Assembly (NCBI RefSeq): GCF_001005305.1
Contig: NZ_LBMH01000001.1
Coordinates: 124,001 to 188,000 of the forward strand
Direction: 5' to 3'
From: Kordia zhangzhouensis
GTDB taxonomy: Bacteria > Bacteroidota > Bacteroidia > Flavobacteriales > Flavobacteriaceae
DNA: 64,000 nt
Part shown: positions 25,643-33,587 of the stretch, one piece after another
How the letters are laid out: every line of letters begins with the position of its first letter
How positions within the stretch are numbered: position 1 is the first letter of the stretch
Position numbers and translations under genes: made by a program
The notes under the pieces: generated by a model
What the model was told of the DNA's origin: nothing
What the model saw: the letters and a program-made list of their open reading frames with translations, nothing else
The model's database searches: none

Positions 25643-27034
25643 TTAGAATCGTTTGTTAATCCACTGAGAAACGAAGTTTAGTGCTATTGGTGCGAAAGTT
25701 TCTTCAATTTCAGCATATTCACTTAATGCTCCTGTTGTAGATGTTTGAAACAAGTGATTTAAGTCTTTAAATTGTTTGATGGTTACATCTTTATTATGTT
25801 TTAATCCTTTTTGGATTGCCATAAGATTAGGCTCTGGCAACACTTGAAAATCTTTTTCTCCATTGATTGCCAACACAGGACAAGTTACATTTTGCAGAGA
25901 TGTTTGCGGGTCGTATTTTAAAAATGCCAACATCCAAGGCGATGTAATCATTTCAACTTGTCTGTCCATCGCTTCTTTGGTCATTTCTTTTTGTGCTTTT
26001 TCAGAAATCATTTCTGTTCGCAATTGTGCATACAAAGCTGCTATTTCGTTTTTGGAAGCTTCTCCTTGGTAATTTCTACATATGTCATAAACTTTTGTAG
26101 AAATTTTTTGTGAAGCAGCAATATCTTCAGCAGGATAGCCTTCAAGCTCTGCGGCTCTTTTTCCTTGAGTCAATAAAATTTCTTTTCCATCAACTCCTGG
26201 TCCAGCTAGTAATACACAAAAAGCTACGTCCTTGTTTCTCGCTGCAATAATTGGTGCTATCAATCCACCTTCACTATGTCCTATAAAGCCAATTTTTTGA
26301 ACATCAACATCGTTTCTAGTTTGCAAGTATGTCATTGCAGCTTCAGCATCTGTAGCAAAATCAAAAGATGTTGCTGTAGAGAAATTACCTTCTGAGCTTG
26401 CTGTTCCTCTATCATCATAACGTAATACGGCAATTCCGTTACGTGTTAGATGGTCTGCTAGCACCAAAAATGGTTTGTGTCCTAATAATTCTTCGTCTCG
26501 ATTTTGTGGTCCTGAACCTGAAATTAGTATCGCCACCGGAGGATTTTTTACATCGTTTGGTAAAGTTAATGTCCCTGCAAGTTTAATATGATCTGCTTTG
26601 GGATTTTCAAAAGTAACCTCAATTGAAGCGTATGGATATGGCTTTTTAGGTTCCTGAGGTTTTTCTTTTTTTACTGCTTTTTCTCCTTTCTTTAAGTCTA
26701 ACGGAAAAGTTTGCCCAGATTGTTTAAAGGTTCCTTTAAAAGTTCCATCAGAAAACGTTGCGGTATATTCCATTCCCATCTGTGCTTGTGTAATGGTTAG
26801 TTTATTATCGACAAAAGTTGTTTTATCGATAGGAATTCCAAACGCATTTTGCAATGGACTATCTAAAGTTGTCGTGTATTCTCCATTGGCTACTGAAATA
26901 TTAAACGCTAAAGGAAGTTCCATTCCTTGTACACTTAACGCTCCTTTCCATGTTCCTGAAATGTCTTGAGCGGACGCAATGATTGCTGCTAAGAAAAGTG
27001 CTAGTTTAAATATAAGTTTACTGAGTGATTGCAT
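25643..27034 (-). CDS. Secreted alpha/beta hydrolase (dienelactone hydrolase-like) with N-terminal lipocalin-like domain
   Basis: The protein has about 463 residues from ATG 27034. The signal peptide (KLALFLAAIIASAQ) directly follows this start, so a longer upstream reading (to 27088) is rejected. Residues 24-120 form a small beta-rich domain (DISGTWKGALSVQGMELPLAF) seen in Bacteroidota hydrolases. The alpha/beta hydrolase core has LISGSGPQNRDE, LRYDDRGTASSEG, the nucleophile elbow GHSEGG, and a terminal DLNHLFQ with the catalytic His. It is probably a periplasmic or extracellular esterase or peptidase. The substrate is unknown. A putative LytTR operator lies immediately upstream. Confidence 0.85.
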   Translation of the reverse strand: MQSLSKLIFKLALFLAAIIASAQDISGTWKGALSVQGMELPLAFNISVANGEYTTTLDSPLQNAFGIPIDKTTFVDNKLTITQAQMGMEYTATFSDGTFKGTFKQSGQTFPLDLKKGEKAVKKEKPQEPKKPYPYASIEVTFENPKADHIKLAGTLTLPNDVKNPPVAILISGSGPQNRDEELLGHKPFLVLADHLTRNGIAVLRYDDRGTASSEGNFSTATSFDFATDAEAAMTYLQTRNDVDVQKIGFIGHSEGGLIAPIIAARNKDVAFCVLLAGPGVDGKEILLTQGKRAAELEGYPAEDIAASQKISTKVYDICRNYQGEASKNEIAALYAQLRTEMISEKAQKEMTKEAMDRQVEMITSPWMLAFLKYDPQTSLQNVTCPVLAINGEKDFQVLPEPNLMAIQKGLKHNKDVTIKQFKDLNHLFQTSTTGALSEYAEIEETFAPIALNFVSQWINKRF

Positions 27035-27058
27035 GTCTGTTGTTTTTTGATTACAATG

Positions 27059-27066
27059 TAAAAGTA
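27059..27066 (-). promoter_or_regulatory. -7 promoter element of the hydrolase gene
   Basis: TACTTTTA on the minus strand is one mismatch from TAnnTTTG and lies 24 bp upstream of the hydrolase ATG. With it as -7, the proximal operator repeat falls at about -41 to -54, which suits an activator. Confidence 0.5.
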
Positions 27067-27093
27067 GATTGTTTTTATCTTTTGACATTACAA

Positions 27094-27128
27094 ATTATGA
27101 TGAACGGATTATAGATTATGACGAGCGG
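27094..27128 (-). promoter_or_regulatory. Putative LytTR-type operator, 21-bp-phased direct repeat
   Basis: On the minus strand, CCGCTCGTCATAA (27128-27116) and CCGTTCATCATAA (27107-27095) are direct copies that differ at two positions, with a start-to-start distance of exactly 21 bp, or two helical turns. LytTR regulators bind paired direct repeats with this periodicity, usually just upstream of the promoter. A LytTR regulator gene lies two genes downstream in the same direction. The sequence shows the repeat; the regulator assignment is inferred. Confidence 0.55.
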
Positions 27129-27192
27129 TTTTAAATTCAATAATATAAAATCCATTAAAAACTATTCGTAAAGAATACGAAATATCTATAAA

Positions 27193-27906
27193 CTATTTTT
27201 TTCGTTTTTCAATTTCTTCTAAAATTCGTTCTGCCCGCTTTTTAAAAACAGTCAATTCGGGAAGAAATACTTTGTATGCTACAAAATATACACTAGCAAT
27301 TCTGTTTTTGTAATCAGGATCGTTTAACGCATATTCAACAAATTCTTTGCTACTTCTCATAGAAATGAGATCTGACCACCATTCATAGTTATTTTTATAA
27401 TGCGAATAGTTTTCTTTAAAATCATTCGCTCTCAATTCATCGTCAATTTGAATTTCTCGTAAACGTTCTGTATAAAACTCAATGATATGAGTTGGTAAAC
27501 TATCTTGAAAACTATCTGTATTATACGTTACCAATTGGTCATATCCACGTTTATTAAAAGTAATTTCTGGAAAACCAATCGTAAGATAAGTGTATTGTGG
27601 ATTCAACATATAATCTATACGGCGAACCGAATCATTTAAGATTTTGGTAAATAAAGGATCAACCGATTTGTAGAAACGTTGAATTTTATCAATCTCTTGT
27701 AAATCATTTGTTAAGTCATCTTTGATAATATTGTAAATATTGAATAGTTTCTTTTGTTCCTTACGGTTTTCATTCCAATTATTCAATGACACAGCAATAA
27801 GAATTCCAATAACTACTAGAATGATTTCTCCAACTGCATATGCTAGATAGTTTCCTATTTTCTTATTTTTCAATAGTTTATTTCTTTGATTTCTAAATAA
27901 TTTCAT
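27193..27906 (-). CDS. DUF6090 family membrane-anchored protein
   Basis: The protein has about 237 residues from ATG 27906. A TTG upstream start would overlap the end of the large lipoprotein gene and is rejected. The N-terminal pattern KLLKNKKIGNYLAYAVGEI, then VVIGILIAVSLNNWNENRK, is the hallmark of DUF6090: a short basic cytosolic segment, one membrane helix, and a helical outer domain of about 175 residues. Such proteins are abundant and often multi-copy in Flavobacteriia, with no known function. It follows the large metallophosphoesterase gene by 10 bp on the same strand and is probably co-transcribed. Confidence 0.8.
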   Translation of the reverse strand: MKLFRNQRNKLLKNKKIGNYLAYAVGEIILVVIGILIAVSLNNWNENRKEQKKLFNIYNIIKDDLTNDLQEIDKIQRFYKSVDPLFTKILNDSVRRIDYMLNPQYTYLTIGFPEITFNKRGYDQLVTYNTDSFQDSLPTHIIEFYTERLREIQIDDELRANDFKENYSHYKNNYEWWSDLISMRSSKEFVEYALNDPDYKNRIASVYFVAYKVFLPELTVFKKRAERILEEIEKRKK

Positions 27907-27916
27907 AGCCTTTTTT

Positions 27917-30900
27917 TTAAAAGCCAAAACCTAAACCAAAGGCAAAACGCATTCCATCATTTGAGTTGAATAACGAAAAGTTTGCAGTCAAAATATCAGC
28001 TCCATTGATCCAAATTCCACCGCCGAGAGAAGTATTCCATTTTTCGGATGTATCCCCACTAATCCAGATTCTACCATAGTCAAACCCTCCAAATACTCCA
28101 ATATTCAATGGCATTAATCCTGTTCTTACTTTTCTTAAGTTTAAACGAAGATCTGTAGTTTGCACAAAAGCCCTTTTTCCCGTAAAACGTTCATTTCTAA
28201 ATCCACGAAGTCCCGTACGAGCTCCGATAGTAGCTCCTTGATAAAATTCGAATCCGTCTCCAAAGTTTATATGTCCTCGTAGTTTGGTAGCAAGTACTAG
28301 TTGTCCACTATCAATTAATCGGTGATCAATAGCAAACTCTGGAATTAGGTATCCAAAGCCTTTTGAGGTACTAACATTATTTTTGTAGCCTGTTTCGAGG
28401 CTCACTTCCATCCCCATCGTTGGGAACGCTTCGTTATCCACATTTTTAAAGTGATATTTTGCATTTACCCCATAAAAGTCCTGTTGATCGAATACGGTAG
28501 AATTTGCGGGAAAAGTTTGATCTAAAAATCGCCCTTCTGTTCGTTCTATTTCATTACTTTCATAAGAAACTCCTACTCGAAGACTTCCTCCAAGTTGACC
28601 TCGCCACACTAAAGCAGGTAAAAATCGAAATGTTCGAATTTTAACTCGGTTATAATCTAATGTAACATCCAAACCATCATTTTCATCTGCTTCAGGATTG
28701 GGTGTATCGCTTCCAAAACCAAAGAAATTGACCGCATAATTGGGACTATTAAAATCAACTCCTAGTTGCAAGTTCCATCGTCCTATAATATTATTAAATT
28801 CTCCTAAATAGCCAATATCGAAACCGCGAGTTGCAAAATAATATGCTGCTCTAAAACTATGACGTGATGTGTACGGGTTTCGTTCAAAACCATAATTGGT
28901 TTGCGTTGCCGAAAAACCTACTTTGAATCCATCGTCGGGGTTGAAACCTATCGTTGGTAAGATTTGCGTAGAGCCATTTTTAAATTTTTTATAATTGTAC
29001 ACATTGGTTTCGTAATTATCCGTAAGAACTCTGTGACCCTTTTTTGTTTTAAATGTGTTTTTTTTGGATTTATAATCGTAATACGTTAGTTTTTTTCCAT
29101 TTTCTATATCATAAATATCATTGTTTTGACCTCCTATTAAGCGTACTCTTATATAATCATTACCATTGCCGTATACATGAAAGACATCGTCATCATCAAG
29201 CCCATAAATCCAAATTTCACTTGTTTCTTTTTTTGAATACGTTCTTTGATGAAAAATATCTTTTTTCTCACCGTCTTTAATTCGATAAGCCGTTACTTTT
29301 GTGTGTCCATTAGGCATACGTTCTACATCGAACCAATCATCTTTATTGGTTCCTTTAACTACTGCGAGTTCGTTGATTAATTTGTAATAACGATCAGAAA
29401 TTGCTTGTAGGTTTTCACGTCTAGATTTAAGATTTTTTTTGATTGTATGCATATCTTCATCTCTCACTGCTTCAGGAAATGCTAAAAAGGCTTCATCAAT
29501 AACTTCATCTGTTAAGCCCTCTTGAATAATTTTGACTTGTGCATCCCAAACCTCTTTTCCCGACTGAAGAATTAAAGTCATGTCCAAAGGATAAGGTTCT
29601 ACATTCATTCCTTTTACATCTTCTAAATCTCCACTGTAAGAACGTAATAAACGTGCCGTAGGAACAATGGCAACTGCTGTAGATAGTACGAATCCATCTG
29701 ACATTTTAGAGAATGCTTGGTCACGGTCTCTCGGTAAAGGACGAAACACACGTTGTCCATTTTCTCTGAATTCAATCCAACGCCATTGATCTTGATGTCT
29801 GTCCCAATCACCAATTAACATATCAAATAAACGAGCACGAATGTAAGACGCTTCGTCAAGAATGACATCTTCATCTTTATTCAGTTTTTTCAACATATCA
29901 TCTGTGCTTTCTATATCATCCTGATATCCAAAACTTGCTTTGTCGCTGTGTCCTTCAGAAGTATGTTCTTCTATCATATATAATTCGTCTCCAAAGTGTT
30001 CATTATATTTCCCAAGTCCTTGTTGTTTAGGTATATAATATAAGGTAGGATTGGTATGGTAAATTCCAACAGCATCTGACAGCTTTCCTACTACAAATGG
30101 AGCGTAAGGATGTGCCCCAGAAAATATATCTAGTATTAGCTCTTGTGTAACAGTATCTTCAAATTGTCCTTTTATATATTGATCTTTAAAAAGTACTGCT
30201 TGTAAATATCGCAGTGCTTGTTTTCTGAGTGCACGCATTACATATTGAGCACCATTCTTGTCTTCCAATCGCAAAGATTTTGATTGATTTCCTCCTCCCA
30301 TTCGAACAGGCTTCAATCCACCAAAAAGTGTGTCAAGATTAACAGTCGGAGCTGTTATTTCGGTACTAAACTGTTTTCGGTAGCGCTCGCCCCATAAAAA
30401 TTTGTGAAAACCAGAAATATCTGTTTCTTCTTTTGTGTATATGGAAGCGGTTACTTCCTTAGGAAAAGTTTTAGGGTATACTACTTTTACTTCTGGTGAT
30501 GGTGGGCGAATTACTTGAGTTTCAAAGACTATTTTATCTTCAATTGCTGAATAAAAACGTACATGTGACGAACCATCTTCAAAAATATCCAATCTGGCAA
30601 AACCAAAAGTGCCATACGAAAAAAGTCCACCTCCAACATTACGTGTTCCTGACATTTTAGACCCTGACCCGCTTACTATTTGTCGAAGGTTATCTTCTTC
30701 AATATATTGCAAACTATGTTCGTGGCCTGAAACAAAAATAACTTTATCATTCTCTTGAGACAGTGTAATAATACGCTTTCTTAACTCATTGTAACGCTTA
30801 TGAGACATATCTACATTGGCAGTTCCACTTGTTGATCTCACTAAATTCTTAATAGTACCTAGTATTGGTATTGGCGATAAGTGAGATTTAAAAGTATACT

Positions 30901-31606
30901 GTCGGTCATGTGGCCCATTTGTATACATTGGATGATGTAACGCAACAATTGTAGTTTTTCCACGAGCTTTTTTAATAAGACTACTATATTCTTCTAGGAA
31001 TTTTTCTCGTGTTTTTATTTGACATTCATCATTCATTGTAGGATGCTTGTCCCAATTGGTAATATACCATTGAGTATCGACTATAATCAGTTCAATATCA
31101 TCACTAATATGAATCTTTTCTAGAGGACAACCATCTTCTGGAAGAAAGGTGTTTTTTCCTAAAATATCCTCAACATATTTTTCTTGACGTTTTAACCCTT
31201 CCAACCCATTGTTGTACCAATCATGATTCCCAGGAATAAAAATTGTCCTTCCAGCATATTTTCTAACAACAGCTGTTTGTGCGTCTAATTGATGAGCTGC
31301 AAAAGCTCTTTTACTGCTTGATTCTTTTGGCAGTCCTGCAGGATAAATATTGTCTCCCAAAAAAATTGTCGTGCTATTTTTCGAGGCTTCTTTCAACTGT
31401 TTTTCAAGCATTTGCAACGCTACTGCTTTACCATTAAGTGGAGAATTCCCTGCGTCTCCGATTAGGTAAAACGTGTGTTTTATTTCTTTATCTACAGGAA
31501 AAGGACTCATACTCATTTTCTCTGCATATTGTGCTTTAAACGTTGCACAGGCATTGAAAATAATGAATAAAAAAATGAGTATTATAAATCGTAATGATTG
31601 TATCAT
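27917..31606 (-). CDS. Giant lipoprotein: metallophosphoesterase + Fam20C-like kinase domain + outer-membrane barrel
   Basis: This 1229-residue protein has a signal sequence with lipobox-like FNAC (C20). Residues 45-365 are a calcineurin-like metallophosphoesterase: IGDAGNS (D51), GDNIYP, GNHDW (126-130), HH224-225, GHEH (294-297). Residues about 430-760 contain motifs like the secretory kinases of the Fam20C/HipA/CotH fold: GGGNQSKSLRL with YVMRALRK, then RLFDMLIGDWDRHQDQWRW (592-610) and RDRDQAF (626-632). These correspond to the catalytic DRH and metal-binding Asp segments. The region from about 890 to the end (FGLGFGF) is a surface-antigen/BamA-like barrel. It would act at the outer membrane, probably on phosphorylated or phosphorylatable substrates. 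The outer domains are confident; the kinase domain is inferred from motifs. Confidence 0.75.
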   Translation of the reverse strand: MIQSLRFIILIFLFIIFNACATFKAQYAEKMSMSPFPVDKEIKHTFYLIGDAGNSPLNGKAVALQMLEKQLKEASKNSTTIFLGDNIYPAGLPKESSSKRAFAAHQLDAQTAVVRKYAGRTIFIPGNHDWYNNGLEGLKRQEKYVEDILGKNTFLPEDGCPLEKIHISDDIELIIVDTQWYITNWDKHPTMNDECQIKTREKFLEEYSSLIKKARGKTTIVALHHPMYTNGPHDRQYTFKSHLSPIPILGTIKNLVRSTSGTANVDMSHKRYNELRKRIITLSQENDKVIFVSGHEHSLQYIEEDNLRQIVSGSGSKMSGTRNVGGGLFSYGTFGFARLDIFEDGSSHVRFYSAIEDKIVFETQVIRPPSPEVKVVYPKTFPKEVTASIYTKEETDISGFHKFLWGERYRKQFSTEITAPTVNLDTLFGGLKPVRMGGGNQSKSLRLEDKNGAQYVMRALRKQALRYLQAVLFKDQYIKGQFEDTVTQELILDIFSGAHPYAPFVVGKLSDAVGIYHTNPTLYYIPKQQGLGKYNEHFGDELYMIEEHTSEGHSDKASFGYQDDIESTDDMLKKLNKDEDVILDEASYIRARLFDMLIGDWDRHQDQWRWIEFRENGQRVFRPLPRDRDQAFSKMSDGFVLSTAVAIVPTARLLRSYSGDLEDVKGMNVEPYPLDMTLILQSGKEVWDAQVKIIQEGLTDEVIDEAFLAFPEAVRDEDMHTIKKNLKSRRENLQAISDRYYKLINELAVVKGTNKDDWFDVERMPNGHTKVTAYRIKDGEKKDIFHQRTYSKKETSEIWIYGLDDDDVFHVYGNGNDYIRVRLIGGQNNDIYDIENGKKLTYYDYKSKKNTFKTKKGHRVLTDNYETNVYNYKKFKNGSTQILPTIGFNPDDGFKVGFSATQTNYGFERNPYTSRHSFRAAYYFATRGFDIGYLGEFNNIIGRWNLQLGVDFNSPNYAVNFFGFGSDTPNPEADENDGLDVTLDYNRVKIRTFRFLPALVWRGQLGGSLRVGVSYESNEIERTEGRFLDQTFPANSTVFDQQDFYGVNAKYHFKNVDNEAFPTMGMEVSLETGYKNNVSTSKGFGYLIPEFAIDHRLIDSGQLVLATKLRGHINFGDGFEFYQGATIGARTGLRGFRNERFTGKRAFVQTTDLRLNLRKVRTGLMPLNIGVFGGFDYGRIWISGDTSEKWNTSLGGGIWINGADILTANFSLFNSNDGMRFAFGLGFGF

Positions 31607-31630
31607 TGGGTTGCTTTTTTTTTGGTCGCT

Positions 31631-31638
31631 TAAAGATA
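31631..31638 (-). promoter_or_regulatory. Putative -7 element for the giant lipoprotein gene
   Basis: TATCTTTA on the minus strand is one mismatch from TAnnTTTG, 24 bp upstream of the ATG at 31606, immediately after the stop of the upstream small gene. Confidence 0.4.
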
Positions 31639-31639
31639 A

Positions 31640-31915
31640 TCATTCATTTTCTAAATGGTAAGGTATCAACAGGTAGTTTTCTAAAAAATGACGAACGTCT
31701 TCTGCTGGCATTTCGCACGGTTTCAAAAATTCATTCGTGCTCGTACAGTAATAATTAAGACTAATAAAGTGTGTTCCACCAAGTTCTTTTGCGTAAATTT
31801 TATAGCTCTTTCCTTGATTAAATTCGCTTTTTGTCACTCCATATTTTACTTGTTTATAATATACTTCCGAATATCCTATAGGTATTTTTTGAATTCGTTC
31901 TAAAAGAGTCATCAT
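31640..31915 (-). CDS. Small conserved flavobacterial protein (sometimes labelled methionine sulfoxide reductase)
   Basis: This 91-residue protein has MTLLERIQKIPIGYSEVYY, KIYAKELGGTHFISLNYY and LKPCEMPAEDVRHFLENY. I recall conserved flavobacterial proteins with this pattern that are annotated as peptide methionine sulfoxide reductase, but the classical MsrA GCFWG motif is absent, so that label is doubtful. Its ATG overlaps the stop of the glutaredoxin gene (ATGA), so the two are translationally coupled. That suggests a shared redox-related role, which is inference. Confidence 0.6.
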   Translation of the reverse strand: MMTLLERIQKIPIGYSEVYYKQVKYGVTKSEFNQGKSYKIYAKELGGTHFISLNYYCTSTNEFLKPCEMPAEDVRHFLENYLLIPYHLENE

Positions 31916-32166
31916 AAACTTTTACTTAACCATTTGTCAAGAACTTCATCTTGAGGGTTTCGCAATTTCTTTGTTCCAATAGTAATTGTTGGAAAATTGA
32001 GTTTTTTATTGGTATACAGATTTCGCAAAATTTCTGCACTTTCTTTATTTTTTAAAACATCAAAAAACAAGAAAGGTAAATTCTTATTTTTAAAAAACGC
32101 TATATAATGCTTTGTTTTATGGCAGTTTTCAGTGCCAAATAGTCGTATTTCTGGTATCGTTTTCAT
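31912..32166 (-). CDS. Glutaredoxin-like protein with atypical active site
   Basis: This 84-residue protein has a glutaredoxin/thioredoxin-fold pattern: IRLFGTENCHKTKHYIAFF at the N-terminus, LPFLFFDVLKN, and FPTITIGTKKL with the cis-Pro before Thr. The active site is C15-H-K-T, so the second Cys is missing and only a monothiol mechanism is possible. No signal peptide is present, so it is cytosolic. It forms an overlapping pair with the following 91-residue gene, and is divergent from the HD-PycTM gene with about 150 bp between. Confidence 0.75.
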   Translation of the reverse strand: MKTIPEIRLFGTENCHKTKHYIAFFKNKNLPFLFFDVLKNKESAEILRNLYTNKKLNFPTITIGTKKLRNPQDEVLDKWLSKSL

Positions 32167-32315
32167 AACATTTATAGTCGGTTTACTTCAAATTTTCTTA
32201 CGTTTATAAAATTAGAAAACTATCTACTATCACAATAAATAATCTACCTTTCGTTATACTCACAAAACATTGCTTAATGTTTTGTATTTTTACTTAAACT
32301 ATTTTTAATATTTCT

Positions 32316-33530
32316 ATGGACATTATCGCAGAGGCAGAAAAGTTTGTCGTTGATTATTTCAATCAAAATCTTGACAAAGCGTATGTATATCATAATTTAT
32401 CGCATACCAAATCTGTAGTCAGTAAAACAAAGGAAATTGTTGAAGGGCTTGAAGTGATTGAAGAAGACGCTAAACTTGTATTGCTTGCGGCTTGGTTTCA
32501 CGACATAGGTTATACAGAAGGATTTGCCAACCACGAGGAAAAAGGAGTCACTATTGCAACTGATTTTTTGCAGAAACACAATGTCTCAAATACCGATATT
32601 AAAAAAGTGTGCGACTTGATTTTGATTACTAAAATGGGAGAAAAACCAGAAACTCTCCTTGAAAAAATCATTAGTGATGCAGATTGTGGTCATGTAGGTA
32701 GCAAAAATTTTAATGAACTGACAGAGTTACTTCGCAAGGAAATTGAACTTACGCAAGATGAAGCCATTTCTGAAGCTGAATGGCTTCAAGAAAATATCAA
32801 TTTTTTATCAGAACAACATAAATTTCACACTTCATATGCCGCTAAGAATTGGCAAAAACGAAAAGGGAAAAATTTAGCCAAACTTTTAAAGTCAAAAAAT
32901 AAAGTTTCTAGAGAAGTTAAAAAATTAAAGCAAAAAAAAGCAGAACTTAAATACAAAAAGACCAAAAGAGATATTCCTGAACGTGGAATTGAAACTATGT
33001 TTCGTGTAACACTTAAAAACCATATTGAATTGAGTAATATAGCTGATACAAAAGCCAATATTCTTTTATCTGTAAATGCGATTATCATTTCTTTAGTATT
33101 GTCAACATTGGTTTCTAAATTAGACAAAGCAGACAATGCACATTTAATTGTACCCACGATTATCTTTACACTATTTACAGTTGTTTCAATGATTTTATCA
33201 ATTTTGGCAACTCGTCCAAATGTAACCGAAGGAAAGTTTGACAAAAAAGATGTAGAAAATAAAAAAGTGAATTTACTTTTCTTCGGAAACTTTCACAAAA
33301 TGAGCCTTCCTGATTTTGAATGGGCAATTGGTGAAGTAATGCAAGATAAAGACTATTTATATTCTTCTTTAACCAAAGATCTTTACTTTTTAGGAAAAGT
33401 ATTGGATAAAAAATATAAAATATTGCGGTTAACATATTTGGTTTTTGTAATTGGAATTATTGCTTCTGTAATTGCATTTGGAATTGCATTTGCTACACGT
33501 CCAGAAACATTACCAGTTATTACCACCTAA
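32316..33530 (+). CDS. HD phosphohydrolase fused to Pycsar-type transmembrane effector domain (DUF5706/PycTM)
   Basis: This 404-residue protein has two parts. Residues 1-180 are an HD domain with intact metal-site residues: H30 (HNLSH), H62-D63 (WFHDIGY) and D121/D123 (SDADCGH). A Lys-rich coiled segment follows at about 185-222. The C-terminal part (225-400) is the PycTM-like module: ETMFRVTLKNHIELSNIADTKAN, two helices at about 248-266 and 279-298, and a last helix at about 371-393. PycTM is the membrane effector of Pycsar antiphage systems, which respond to cCMP or cUMP. HD domains cleave phosphoesters, including cyclic nucleotides. No cyclase gene is adjacent. The fusion is seen; its function is inferred. 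Confidence 0.8.
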   Translation: MDIIAEAEKFVVDYFNQNLDKAYVYHNLSHTKSVVSKTKEIVEGLEVIEEDAKLVLLAAWFHDIGYTEGFANHEEKGVTIATDFLQKHNVSNTDIKKVCDLILITKMGEKPETLLEKIISDADCGHVGSKNFNELTELLRKEIELTQDEAISEAEWLQENINFLSEQHKFHTSYAAKNWQKRKGKNLAKLLKSKNKVSREVKKLKQKKAELKYKKTKRDIPERGIETMFRVTLKNHIELSNIADTKANILLSVNAIIISLVLSTLVSKLDKADNAHLIVPTIIFTLFTVVSMILSILATRPNVTEGKFDKKDVENKKVNLLFFGNFHKMSLPDFEWAIGEVMQDKDYLYSSLTKDLYFLGKVLDKKYKILRLTYLVFVIGIIASVIAFGIAFATRPETLPVITT

Positions 33531-33533
33531 TAA

Positions 33534-33565
33534 AAAAAGCCTCCTAAATGTTTAGGAGGCTTTTT
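33534..33565. terminator. Bidirectional Rho-independent terminator
   Basis: Arms 33534-33548 and 33551-33565 (core AAGCCTCCTAAA / TTTAGGAGGCTT) are perfect over 15 bp. A-runs on the left and T-runs on the right serve both convergent genes, HD-PycTM (stop 33530) and hemD (stop 33588). Confidence 0.9.
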
Positions 33566-33587
33566 AATGTATTTTTTTATGCAATAA

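Noticed and set aside
27035-27088. Upstream extension of the secreted hydrolase
   Set aside because: It would overlap the predicted promoter and precede the signal peptide with 18 hydrophilic residues.
31640-31915. Annotation as a true peptide methionine sulfoxide reductase
   Set aside because: The MsrA catalytic GCFWG-type motif and MsrB Cys/Sec motifs are not present.
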